Shown here piece by piece: positions 22,595-33,036 of a stretch of 64,000 nt of DNA; positions within the stretch are counted from its first letter, which is position 1; every line of letters begins with the position of its first letter. This stretch comes from Bubalus kerabau. Lineage: Eukaryota; Chordata; Mammalia; Artiodactyla; Bovidae. Under the pieces are notes generated by a model. That model did not search any database. It saw only the letters and a program-made list of their open reading frames with translations, and was not told the origin of the DNA. The DNA is taken from NCBI RefSeq assembly GCF_029407905.1, contig NC_073632.1:58700964-58764963 (forward strand), given 5' to 3'. A program made the translations under genes and the position numbers.

Positions 22595-22932
22595 TTTTTA
22601 TTTTATATTGGAGTACAGCAGATTAACAATTTTGTTGTAGTTTCAGGTAGACAGCAAAGGAACTCATTCATATATATACATGTATCCATTCTCCCCTAAA
22701 CTCCCCTTCCATCCAGGCTGCCACATAACATTGAGAGAATTTCCTTTGCTATACAGTTCTTATTGTTTTTTAGTTGCTAAAGTCTTTCTTGGTTATCCAT
22801 TTTAAATATAGCAGTATGTACATGTCAGTCCCAAACTCCCTAACTATCCCTTCCCTCAGCAACCATAAATTCATTCTCTAAGTCTGTGAATTGTATCTGT
22901 TTTGTAAATAAGTTCATTTGTGTATTTTTTGA

Positions 22933-23150
22933 GGCTTCCCTGATAGCTCAGTGGTAAAGAATCTGCCTGCAATGTAGGCGATGTGGGTTTGATCCCTGGG
23001 TACAGAAGATCCCCTGGAGAAGGAAGTGGCAGCCCACTCCAGGATTCTGGGAAATCCCGTGGACAGAGGAGCCTGGAGGGCTACAGTCCATGGGGTCCCA
23101 GTCCATAGGGTTTCAAAAGAGTTGGACATAACTCAGTGACTAAACAACAA
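22933..23150 (+). mobile_element. Bov-tA SINE nested in L1
   Basis: Head 'ggcttccctgatagctcagt', body to 'gttggacataactcagtgac'. It has a small duplication of the 'gtccatggggtcc' block. It lies within antisense L1 3'UTR. Confidence 0.93.
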
Positions 23151-23437
23151 CAAATATTTCTTTTTATATTTTGCATATAAAAAATGTCCTATGATATTTC
23201 TCCTTCTCTGTCTGACTTCACAATCTCTAGGTCCATCCATGATGCCACAAATGGCATTATTTCTGTATTTTTAATGGCTGAGTAATATTCCACTGTATGT
23301 ATTTACCACATCTTCTGTATCCATTCCTCTGTCGATGGACATTTAGGTTCCTTCCATGTCTTGGCTATTGTACACAGTACTGCAGTGAACGTTGAGGTGC
23401 GTGTATCCTTTCAGACCGTGTTTTTCTCTGGATATAT

Positions 23438-23659
23438 CATTTCCCTGGTGGCTCAGATGGTAAAGAGTCTGTCTGCAGTGCGGGAGACCTGGGTGCTATG
23501 CCTGGGTTGGGAAGATCCCTTGGAGAAGGGAATGGCAACCCATTCCAGTATTCTTGCCTGGAGAATCCCATGGACAGAGGAATCTGGCGGGCTTCAGTCC
23601 ATGGGATCACAAAGAGTTGGACATGACTGAAGTGACCAACACTTTCACTTCACTTTCAT
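23438..23659 (+). mobile_element. Bov-tA SINE nested in L1
   Basis: Head 'atttccctggtggctcagat', body to 'gttggacatgactgaagtga', with a CACTTTCACTTCACTTTCA tail. It splits the antisense L1 between 'ctctggatat' and 'tgcccaggagtgggatt', which are adjacent in intact L1. Confidence 0.94.
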
Positions 23660-23735
23660 GTGCCCAGGAGTGGGATTCCAGGGTGATATAGTAGCTTTAT
23701 TTTTAGATTTTTGAGGAACCTCCATACTATTCTCC

Positions 23736-24009
23736 TGGAGAAAGCAATGGCACCCCACTCCAGTACTCTTGCCTGGAAAATCCCATGGACGGAGGAGCCT
23801 GTAGGCTGCAGTCCATGGGGTCGCTAAGGGTCGGACACGACTGAGCAACTTCACTTTCACTTTTCACTTTCATGCATTGGAGAAGGAAATGGCAACCACT
23901 CCAGTGTTCTTGCCTGGAGAATCCCAGGGACGGGGGAGCCTGGTGGGCTGCCGTCTATGGGGTCGCACAGAGTCGGACACGACTGAAGTGACTTAGCAGC
24001 AGCAGCAGC
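23736..24009 (+). mobile_element. Bov-A2 SINE dimer nested in L1
   Basis: Two BovA units ending in an AGC repeat. Target-site duplications ATACTATTCTCC (23724-23735) and ATACTGTTCTCC (24010-24021), one mismatch. The host is antisense L1 ORF2. Confidence 0.96.
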
Positions 24010-24296
24010 ATACTGTTCTCCTTAGTGGCAGTACCAATTTACATTCCCACCAACAGTGTAGGAGGGTCCCCTTTTCTCCACACCCTCTCCAGCATTTATT
24101 GTTTATGGATTTTTTGATGATGACCATTTTGACTGGTGTGAGGTGATAACTCAGTGCAGTTTTGATTTCCTTTTCTCTAATAATTAGTGATGCTGAATAT
24201 TTTTTCATGTGCCTTTAAGGCCACCTGTGTGTCTCCTTTGGCAAAATGTCTGTTTAGATCTTTTGCCCATTTTTTGATTGGGTTGTCTGTTTTGAT

Positions 24297-25130
24297 GATA
24301 CTAAGCCTCAAGAGGCTATCTAAAATGGTTGTGCAAGCTTCCTGATGGGAGGGACTGGCAGTGTAAAGAACTGGTTCTTGCTCTGGTGGTTAGGGCCTTG
24401 CTCAGTAAAACTTTAATCTGCTTGTCTGCTGCTGGGTGGGGCTGTGATCCCTCTCTGTTAGTTGTTTGGCCTAAGGACCCAGCCCTGGAGCCTACAGACT
24501 CTATGGTCCAGCTTACGGTAGCCTCCAAGAGAGCTCACACCAGTTGGTACTTCCTAGAACTGCTGCTGCCAGTCCCCTTGTCCTTGAGGTGAACCACTGC
24601 CACCCCACACCTCGGCAGGAGACCCTCCAACACCATAGGTAGGCTTGGTTCAGTCTCCTGTGGGGTTACAGCTTCTTCCCCCTGCGTCCTGCTGTGCACA
24701 AGATTTTGTGTGTACCTTCCAAGAGTGGAGTCTCTGTTTCCCCCAGTTCCATGGAAGTCCTGCAGTCAAATCCCACTGGCCTTCAAAGTCAGATTCCTTG
24801 GGGATTCCTAGTGGCTTTGCTGGACCTGCAGGCTGGGAATCCTGATGTGGGACTCAGAACCTTCACAGTAGTGGGAGAACTTCTGCGGTTTAATTGTTCT
24901 CCAGTTTGTGGGTCAGCCACCTGGCGGGTATGGGATTTGATTTTATCCTAATTGCACCCCTTCTGCCGTCTCATTGACTCTTCTTTGTCTTTTAATGTGG
25001 GGTATCTTTTTTGGGTCAGTTTCAGCATCTTTCTGTTGCTAGTTGTTCAGCAGTTAGTTGTGGTTCCAGTGCTTTCCCAGGAGGAGGTGAGCACATGTCC
25101 TTCTACCATTCTTTTCTTCTGTCACTTCCT
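24297..25130 (-). mobile_element. Probable ruminant L1 5'UTR, antisense, joined to L1 3' half
   Basis: 'gggactcagaaccttcacag', 'gggagaacttctgcggttta', 'cagccacctggcgggtatgg' and 'gcagttagttgtggttccag' are blocks I associate with the ruminant L1 5'UTR in antisense. The right edge 'gcacatgtccttctaccatt' resembles the complement of the L1 5' start. It is GC-richer than its surroundings. If correct, this and 22595-24296 form one L1 whose ORF1 and most of ORF2 are gone. It could also be an independent insertion or another family. Confidence 0.5.
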
Positions 25131-25140
25131 CGAACCCTGA

Positions 25141-25500
25141 TTTCCACAGGGTGATGTGATGAGGGCCAGGTAGTTCAAGCATATGCAGTAGATTACATTA
25201 TAGGAGTGAAACCCTGAGTTTAGGGAACCTGACTGTTCATAATAGGCTGCAAGCAAGTCTGCCTAACCTTTACCCTAGAGAGAGACATTATCTTTATTAT
25301 GCTGGATGGTAAAAAAAAGATCTGCCCTCTACTCCAGAGGGAGACTTCTCTATCTGCTAACAATGTTCGCTGTATAAAGACCTTTGAAAGGATAGTCTGG
25401 AACAGAGATTATCAGTGTCCCTGCTTATGAGATATGCAGAAATGTGAGAGACCTGTGAAGAATTGTTCTGAAACAATCACTGCTAAAATGATATCATTTT
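25141..25500. repeat. LTR-like sequence, family uncertain
   Basis: 'gtctgcctaacctttaccct', 'agagagagacattatcttta' and 'caatgttcgctgtataaaga', then 'gtgtccctgcttatgagata' and 'gcagaaatgtgagagacctg', look like a ruminant endogenous-retroviral LTR I have seen before. No viral genes are next to it. The assignment rests on recall and needs a repeat-library search. Confidence 0.35.
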
Positions 25501-25753
25501 TTACATTTTATGATTTTTATGGATGACAGGTACTTTTACTGTTTTAATTTTGCATTTGTTTGCTTATTGATGGAGTTGAATATCTACTTGCCTGTTCATA
25601 TTCTTTTCTGTTGATGTTCCTCTTTTTCATGTTACTTTGTAATAGCTCTTTATATGTCATGGCTATCAGTGACTTGGTACACCATTGCTAGTATTTTTTC
25701 ATAGTTTATTATTTAAATGCTTCTTCTGGGAGCTTTTGCCATATTGTTTTTGT
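25501..25753 (-). mobile_element. Possible old L1 fragment, antisense
   Basis: 'gatggagttgaatatctact', 'tgcctgttcatattcttttc' and 'taatagctctttatatgtca' resemble the antisense L1 ORF2 3' region. Diverged and short. Confidence 0.45.
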
Positions 25754-25862
25754 TGTTCAGTCACTAAGTCGTGCCTGACTCTGCGACCACATGGACTGCA
25801 GACACCAGGCTCCTCTGTCCTTCTCTACCTCCCAGAGTTAGTTGGTGATGCTATCTAATCAT
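25754..25862 (-). mobile_element. BovB 3'-end fragment
   Basis: 'ttgttcagtcactaagtcgt', 'gcctgactctgcgaccacat', 'ccaggctcctctgtccttct', then 'ctcccagagttagttggtga' form the complement of the last about 105 bp of BovB. Strongly 5'-truncated. It lies within old L1-like sequence. Confidence 0.8.
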
Positions 25863-26023
25863 CTAGAAAGTTTTAATATGTATGTTGTCAGTTCTGTATT
25901 CTCTTCCTTTATGACATCCTGAGTTTCCATCCCAAGGTTATTAAAATGCTCTTTGTACATATTCTCTTACTGGATATTTTGTGTTGCTTATTTAAATTTT
26001 AAAAAATAGTTGCTTGGATAATA

Positions 26024-26256
26024 CAGTTGACCCTTGAATAACATGGGTTTGACTTGCAGGAATCCATATACATATGGATTTTTTTCAGTAGTAAATGCTC
26101 AGTACTAAACAATTCACTGTTGGATGAACCTAGGGATATAAAACTGTGGATAAGGAGGAACTGTGTATATGCATGGCCAGTTGTAAGTTATACATGGGTT
26201 TTCAGCTGCACAGAAGACTGGTGCTCCTAACCCCTGCATTGTTCAAGGATCAACTG
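26024..26256. mobile_element. Tigger-like (TcMar) MITE
   Basis: Terminal inverted repeats CAGTTGACCCTTGAA at the left and TTCAAGGATCAACTG at the right (one mismatch), flanked on both sides by TA (26022-26023 and 26257-26258), the duplication typical of Tc1/mariner elements. The element is about 233 bp, too short for a transposase and non-coding. Subfamily not assigned. Confidence 0.85.
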
Positions 26257-26258
26257 TA

Positions 26259-26725
26259 TTCTAAATTTACTTTTCTAAGTGTGTAGACATTCTCCCAAAA
26301 TATTTTTGATAAGCTGTCATTTCCCTGTTTTTTGGCTTGACACATTTCTTGTACCATATCACTATTTACTGTTTTCTCAAAACTGATAAATCAGTAAGCA
26401 GAATATATTAGTCTCTTACCGTGACTATGAATTTGATTGGATTCATCTTTATAGATGTTTGTTCTTAGTGGATTTCAATCTTACAAAATATAAAATATTT
26501 TTTGCTCTGTTTGATGATTTCTGATATTACTGTTGCCATCTCTGTCAGTTTTGTGTGTACTGGGTAGATTTTTATTGCTCTTATGTTTCTTTCAGTTACT
26601 TACATCATTTTGCTTTACTCTCTTATAAATATCAAGCATCATTTAGTCAGACTTTTATTTTTCCTTCCAACCTTTGCTCTCCCAACCTGAAAGTTTGTGT
26701 TTATTATTTATTTTGCTTTGTTAAA
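26259..26725 (+). other. FBXL4 intron, unassigned
   Basis: T-rich DNA, probably old L1 antisense in part (26440-26560), but too diverged to call. Confidence 0.35.
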
Positions 26726-26727
26726 GA

Positions 26728-27010
26728 ACTTTATATAAAAGACAGTTATAGGTTCACATGCAATTGAAAGAAAGAATAAAGGAATATCTTAAGTGTACTT
26801 CACCCAGTTTCTTCCTGTGGTAACATCTTGCATGACTGTAACACTATAGTACACCTGGAAAATTGACATTGACCCAATCTACACGCTTTACTCAGATGTC
26901 CTCAGTTTTCATACCTTTGTGTGTGTGTTCTCGGACATTTTATGTAGATCTTGTCACCACCACCATAGGCAAAATGTAGAATCACTCCATTACAAGGATC
27001 CCTTGTGCAA
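26728..27010 (-). mobile_element. Ancient L1M fragment, antisense
   Basis: 'gttataggttcacatgcaat', 'cttcacccagtttcttcctg', 'tggtaacatcttgcatgact' and 'attacaaggatcccttgtgc' are ordered blocks of old L1 3'UTR-like sequence in antisense. It may be one insertion with the similar material at 28.0-28.55 kb. Confidence 0.6.
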
Positions 27011-28040
27011 AGGGACTTACTTTTTCACAGGAAAATTTAACCTATTCGTATTTACTTTTTTTCTCCCCTGAAAGTTTGGAAATTCTAAAATGATGTAGAA
27101 CTGACTTTCTTTTGCCCTTATTCCTCCATTTAATGAGGCACTTTGCTTTCCCCACATTCTTGGTTCTATTGATTGGATTTCCTTTCATATCACTTCTGTT
27201 TTCCCCTAACCATCCTTTTCAACTTAACTAGTACTGCATATGTAATGATTTAGATTTAGCTATAAGGTCACTGGTCACTTGAATATTGTGTCTTCCTCTT
27301 TTAAGGTTTATTTACTTTAATTCATTTGTTTTTTGACTGGAGTACTTTCTTGAGTAATGTTTTTAAGAAGAGTTATGGGAGGAATACTTGCATGTCCAGA
27401 AATAGTTTCTGGCTTGTTTTCCTATGTGAATAAAACTTTGAGTCAATTCTTTTTCCTTTGTAATTTCTAAAATGTTCCATTATCTTTTAGCATTTTTTTG
27501 AACTTTCATCAGCCTCAATCTCTTCTTGAATTCACTTTATATGGATGTTGGGTTTCTTGCATCTGTGTTTCTATTTTTTCATTTAAATTTTCAATTTATT
27601 TTGACTACTATGATTTTAATTTCTAAAAATTAAAAAAAATTTAATTAGCTTGTACTTGTTTTATGGAGCCTATGCCATGTTAATTCACACTAAAGATAAT
27701 AGTTATTATTTTAAAACACTTCTCCTATATTTTGTATTAACTTTTGTTGGAGACCGGTTGCTCTAATTGCCCAAGTTGCTTTTAGGTCTTTAGGATGGAT
27801 GTCTAAGGCCAGGTGAGTTGGCCGGGGCTCTGAGATCAGGCTTTGCCCTGAGCATAATGAATGGGCAGAACATGTCAACTAGTAGATATTTTTCAGGGTG
27901 TGCTGGTCAAAAACTGACTAATAAGCTAGGATGCCCATGAACAACCCAATTCTGGGATACCAGATCTCTAACCTGTCTTGGTCCACAGCGAAGACTGAAA
28001 ATAAAAGCATACAGAACCGTTTCATTGCCATAAGAATTCC
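27011..28040 (+). other. FBXL4 intron, unassigned
   Basis: AT-rich, with T-rich tracts at 27560-27650. The stretch 27745-27900 is GC-richer and unfamiliar. No exon supported. Confidence 0.35.
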
Positions 28041-28044
28041 TTTG

Positions 28045-28545
28045 TGTGGCCCCTTTGTAGTCATCAGACTCAATCCTGTCTTCTTCCCTAACTCCCCAGT
28101 AAACACTGATCTGCTTTCCTTCCCTATAATTTTACCTTTTCCAGAGTATCATATACATGACATTAAACAATTGTGTAGCCTTTGTGTGTGTCTTCTTTCA
28201 CTTACAAAATGCATTTTAAGTCATCTTTCCTGTTACCTGAGTTAGTAATTCATTCTTTGTTATTACTGAATAGTATTTCACTGAATAGGTGTAACACTGT
28301 TTATCCATTTGCCTGTTGAAGGACATCTTGGACATCTCCAGATTGGAATGAGAATGAATAAATCTGCTCTAAACATTTGTGTACAGGTTTTTGTTTGAAT
28401 ATAGGTTTTAATACATTTGAGTAAATATCCTAGGAGTGGAATGCTAGATGGTTTGGTAAGGGGATATAACTTTATAAACTTTCAGACTTACCCAGAGTGG
28501 CGGTACCATTTCGTATTCCCACCACAAGTGTTTGTAGCATCCAGT
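28045..28545 (-). mobile_element. Ancient L1M fragment, antisense
   Basis: 'agtaaacactgatctgcttt', 'ttattactgaatagtatttc', 'gttgaaggacatcttggaca', 'gtgtacaggtttttgtttga' and 'cagagtggcggtaccatttc' are antisense L1 blocks in their normal order. Not coding. Confidence 0.75.
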
Positions 28546-29412
28546 TTGATATCATCTTAGAATTGATTAATCTGTATTTAACTGTTCTCAGATTTAAGAT
28601 ATTAAACACTATCTGTCTTAGGGTTTAATCTTTTGAAACTGCTCCTAAGTAAAACATTTGCCAGGATACACAGAAGTATGTCATAAAAGAAAAGTAAATG
28701 ATAAATTGGACTTAAAATTAAAAACCTTTCTAAAGAGAAGCTATTTTCTAAAGATAAATCTGTTATCAAGTAGATGAAAAGGCAAGCACAAAGAGGGAGA
28801 GACTGGAAGAAGCCATTTGCGAAACATGTATCTAGAAAAGATTGTATCTAGAATGTATAAAGAACTCTTACAACTCAATAAGAAAACAAAAAAATGATTA
28901 ATATAAAGACAATTAAAAAATGGGGAAAATACCCATTTCACTAAAGAAGATACATGTGGCAAATAAGGACATGAAAATAAGACACATCATTACTAGTCAA
29001 TTGAGAAATGCAGACTAAAACCATAAGGTGTCATGACCCACCCAGTGGAATGGCTAAAGATCGACAATAATAACTGTTGGTGAAGATTTGGAGCAACTAG
29101 AACTCGCATACATTGTTGGTGGGAATGTAAAATGTTACACTCATTTTGTAAACATTTTGGTTCTAGAAACAACCCAAATGTCTGTCAGCAGGGGAATGAA
29201 TAGGTCTGCTTAATAGAGATGATTCAGCAATAAAGGAACAAACGACTGATAAACATAACAAGAGGGATAAATCTCAGTTATGCTGAGCAAAATAGACATA
29301 AAAGTACAGACATATTTCACTTTATGTAACTAGAATAAAAGGTAGTCTAATTTATAGTGACAACAGCAGTATGTTTTTTTTTTTTCCTGGCACAGGGAAT
29401 GGATGGGTGATT

Positions 29413-30208
29413 CAGGTTAGTTCAGTCACTCAGTCATGTCCGACTCTTTGTGACCCCATGAACTGCAGCACGCCAGGCCTTCCTGCCCATCACCAACTCC
29501 TGGAGTCCACCCAAACCTATGTCCATTGAGTCGGTGATGCCATCCCCTTCTCCTCCTGCCCTCAATCTTTCCCAGCATCAGGGTCTTTTCCAGTGAGTCA
29601 GCTCTTTGCATCAGGTGGCCAAAGGATTGGAGTTGCAGCTTCAACATCAGTCCTTCCAATGAACACCCAGAACTGATCTCCTTTAGGATGGACTGGTTGG
29701 ATCTCCTTGCAGTCCAAGGGACTCTCAAGAGTCTTCTCTAACACCACAGTTCAAAAGGATCAATTCTTCTGTGCTCAGCTTTCTTTATAGTTCGACTGTC
29801 ATATCCATACATGACCACTGGAAAAGCCATAGCCTTGACTAGATGGACCTTTGTTGGCAAAGTAATGTCTCTGCTTTTTAATATGCTATCTAGGTTGGTC
29901 ATAAATTTCCTTCTAAGGAGTAAGCGTCTTTTAATTTCATGGCTGCAGTCACCATCTGCAGTGATTTTGGAGCCCAGAAAAATAAAGTCAGCCACTGTTT
30001 CCAGTTTCCCTGTCTATTTACCATGAAGTGATGGACCGGATGCCATGATCTTAGTTTTCTGAATGTTGAGCTTTAAGCTTTCACTTTCGTCAAGAGGCTC
30101 TTTAGTTCTTTTTCACTTTCTGCCGTAAGGGTGGTGTAATTTGCATATCTGAGGTTATTGATACTTCTCCCTGCAATCTTGATTCCAGCTTATGCTTCCT
30201 CCAGCCCA
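29413..30208 (-). mobile_element. BovB LINE, 5'-truncated, with exact target duplication
   Basis: The - strand holds BovB RT C-terminal frames: 29738-29995 has GSKITADGDCSHEIKRRLLL and LPTKVHLVKAMAFPVVMYG; 29426-29728 has the downstream QSILKEIS to GRRRRG region. It is about 796 bp. GATGGGTGATT at 29402-29412 and 30209-30219 is an exact 11-bp target-site duplication in the host L1M. Frames are broken, so the copy is inactive. Confidence 0.96.
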
Positions 30209-30237
30209 GATGGGTGATTGGGAGAAGAGAAATTTTT

Positions 30238-30317
30238 TATTGGGTTGGTAAAAAAATTTGGGTTGTTCTGTAACATCTTATGGGAAGACCCAAACTAGCT
30301 TTTTGGCCAACCATTAT
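30238..30317. mobile_element. Mariner-derived MITE (about 80 bp)
   Basis: A short palindromic element, from TTGGGTTGG with AAAAAATTTGGG at the left to CCCAAACTAGC with TTTTTGGCCAACCA at the right. The ends pair imperfectly and lie next to TA dinucleotides. It matches the small mariner remnants common in ruminants. Non-coding. Confidence 0.8.
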
Positions 30318-30599
30318 ATCTTGGTCCTGGTGGTGGTTTGCATTGTTATATGTCTTTGTCAAACCTCATTGAACTGTACACTTAAAATGGAGTACATGTT
30401 TTAGAATGTAAATTATACTCCAAAGATAATTTTAACAGTATTATGCCATTTTAATTAATTGCTCTTTTAGCTTGAATGGCTAGCAGTGAGTGACATACCT
30501 ATGATTTTGTACTTGGATTTTTGTTAGGAAGACTAACTAAATTCAGTTATTTTTTTATTAGGTACAATACTTTTTATTTTAATGTACAAATGTATCACT

Positions 30600-30873
30600 G
30601 CTACTGCTGCTAAGTTGCTTCAGTCGTGTCCGACTCTTGTGTGACCCCATAGACGGCAGCCCACCAGGCTCCCCTGTCCCTGGGATTCTGCAGGCAAGAA
30701 CACTGGAGTGGGTTGCCATTTCATTCTCCGATGCATGAAAGTGAAAAAATAAAGTGAAGTCACTCAGTCGTGTCCGACTCTCAGCGACCCCATGGACTGC
30801 AGCCCACCAGGCCCCTCCGTCCATGGGATTTTCCAGGCATGAGTACTGGAGTGGGGTGCCATTGCCTTCTCCG
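30600..30873 (-). mobile_element. Bov-A2 SINE dimer
   Basis: Complement of two BovA units; the tail (GCTACTGCTGCTAAG) is at the left. AATGTATCACT at 30589-30599 and 30874-30884 is an exact 11-bp target-site duplication. Confidence 0.96.
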
Positions 30874-30884
30874 AATGTATCACT

Positions 30885-32779
30885 ACTATTTGGCTAAAAT
30901 AAATTTACATTTACCTTGTGGTTTTAAGAGCTAGAGAGGTTTTTTTCCTTTCTTCAGTGCATCCATTAAAATTATCTGCAACCAGATATTCTTAAGTTTT
31001 AATATTGTAGGTTTTAGTTAAATATACATCATGTGTCTGTTAAAGGTTTCGGGTTATTCTAATTTATAGTTCTTCCAACTCAGATGATTTATTCCTACTC
31101 ATCATAAATAATTAAGAAAAATGTAAAACAGATAGCATTAGTGGCATTTGTAAGTAAGGTACTTTATAGTATCATGCCTGTGTGACTAGAAACTTCCTTA
31201 TTTGTCACTTGTGAAATAGTATCTTTGGTAGAAAGAGGGTTTCCATGTCCATTGTGTCAGAAAATTACAATTCACTTACCCTACTGTTATGTGGCTTTTT
31301 TTTTTTTTTAACATTGACTCCTAAATTCCTTTTTCTTGCTACTAAGATTGCTTGTGAAATATTTCATAAATTTAGATTTGCTTGTTAAAGTATAGGAAAG
31401 AAAGAGAAGAAATAAAGCATTGTACAGAACTAACCATTGTCAGTTCCTAGTTTAAGTTGATTCTAAACCTCATCCTTTGTTTCTGACAAGTTTATTCCTA
31501 GTTTCACTTGTTAGACATTTCCTGCTTCATTCTCACCATTTGGGTGTTAACTCAGCAGAAATTCTGAAGAGCCCATTGTGTTCCATACTTTTTGTATTTT
31601 CAAGGCCTACCTTGATTTCTGGAAGATTTTTGTTTACCTCTGGTTTTCAAGTATTTTCCCTGGCCTTCAGGTTTTTCTTCCTGGTTGCTTCTCCTTTTAA
31701 TTTATTTGCCTGGGTTTTCAAATAGCCATGAAGCTGGTCTTTCCTTTGTTCATCCACATGGTTCGGTTAAACTCTACCTGTTTATTCTGTATTGGGACCT
31801 TGTTGATTAAAACCTGTAGTCCTAATAAAAATGTTTCAACTGGAGAAGAATTTACATAGAGGAAGAGAGAGGCACTTAATGTCATAATATTCCGCCCACA
31901 ATAGTCTCCTTACTGACACTTCTGTATGATTTCAATGTAGTGCGTTGTGAATAATGATGAAGGAAGAGGGATGCTTTTGTAAGACTTGACCTTTGGTTCT
32001 CCCTTGTGTATCTAATAGCAGAAAAATATTATCCTGTCTTTTTTACCCTTATTCTTATTTACTGCCCTTTTTGGCCTATCTCTTCTCTTTTACTCTGAAG
32101 TTATCTTTCTCTCGCTTTTTAAATAACTTTTTCATCCACAGTTTTTTCCAGTTCTCCATAATCACCATATGGTCTTAACATAGATTTGGAGTGTTAAAAA
32201 AAATGATCATATTTGAGAAAATAGCTTCTTTTACCTCTCCAATCATGTCTTTCATGAATCTTTCTTTAATTTCAATCAGAGTTTCTTTGTGGCCAAGGTT
32301 AGGTCTCTTTTATGTATTCAAGGCTGCTTTTGTATTAACAGAAGTTACCACTTTTTTACATTCTCTTCAAATAGTAAAATTTCAGTATGTATATACACCA
32401 TTCCTTATTGGATGGCTTCAAGGAAGGTCATATATTTGATTGTTACCTATTGTGTTTCTGTTTTTGTTGTCCGTTTTTCTCTTTTTCTCTGTATCAAGAT
32501 GTGGAACATTGTTTTTTGCTTCTTTTTTGGGGGGTCTACATGTGCCTTATCTTAGAAGGGTCACTGGTTTATTTTTGTGTCTATTTTAAACTTATTTATT
32601 TTAATTCTCTTCTGCCATCTACTCTGCTGATCTCAAAAAAATGAATAAATGTTTACTGAACATATATTGGCATGTGCTAAGCCATAAGGATATACTTCTC
32701 ATTAAGAAACATTCTTTTAACTTGAGGACTTTTTGTAGTCTATTATAGTAGAAAAAAATATCTCAGCATGTAAGAAATG
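30885..32779 (+). other. FBXL4 intron, unassigned
   Basis: A long AT-rich stretch with T-runs (31301-31312). Several + frames of 60-90 codons at 31477-32644 are hydrophobic only because the DNA is T-rich; they have no motif or start context. I see no named repeat. Confidence 0.4.
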
Positions 32780-33026
32780 GTGGGCTTCCCAGGTGGCGCA
32801 GTGGTAAATAATCCATTTGTCAATGCAGGAAATGCAAGCGATATGGGCTCGATCCCTAGGGGTTAGGACCCCCCCCTCCCCGCCCCCCCCCTCTCCGCCA
32901 AGGAATAGGAGGTGGCAATGAACTCCTGTATTTTTGTGTGGAAAATTCCATGGACAGAGGAGTCTGGCAGGCTATATACAGTCCAGGGGTCCGTAAAGAG
33001 TTGGACATGAGTGAGCACACACACAC
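32780..33026 (+). mobile_element. Bov-tA SINE with internal C-rich insertion
   Basis: Head 'tgggcttcccaggtggcgca' and body 'gtggaaaattccatggacag'. Between head and body the usual GGGAAGATCCC region is replaced by a C-rich tract (32870-32898). It ends in a CA microsatellite. GTAAGAAATG at 32770-32779 and 33027-33036 is an exact 10-bp target-site duplication. Confidence 0.95.
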
Positions 33027-33036
33027 GTAAGAAATG

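Larger units (their letters stand above)
22595..24296 (-). mobile_element. L1 3' half, antisense, interrupted by three SINEs
   Basis: On the - strand this is L1 3'UTR (complement of 'ttggagtacagcagattaac' through 'cagtatgtacatgtcagtcc') and the ORF2 C-terminus. The frame at 23993-24208 (-) has KCWRGCGEKGTLLHCWWECK, the conserved Cys-rich end of ORF2p. SINEs at 22933-23150, 23438-23659 and 23736-24009 interrupt it; the L1 continues on each side of each one, so the SINEs are younger. The element is not coding. At about 24296 it meets unrelated 5'UTR-like sequence. Confidence 0.9.
28640..30430 (+). mobile_element. Ancient L1M 3' portion, interrupted by BovB and mariner
   Basis: Plus-strand L1M ORF2/3'UTR: 'gtataaagaactcttacaac', 'gagaaatgcagactaaaacc', 'acattgttggtgggaatgta', 'gaaacaacccaaatgtctgt', 'ttatgctgagcaaaatagac'. 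After the BovB (29413-30208) and the MITE (30238-30317) the same L1M resumes with 'catgtctttgtcaaacctc'-type 3'UTR and 'gaactgtacacttaaaatgg' at about 30371. It is too decayed to code. Confidence 0.85.

Noticed and set aside
31477..32644. Run of hydrophobic + strand frames resembling membrane proteins
   Set aside because: T-rich DNA naturally encodes Phe, Leu and Ser. There is no start context, splice sites or family motif.
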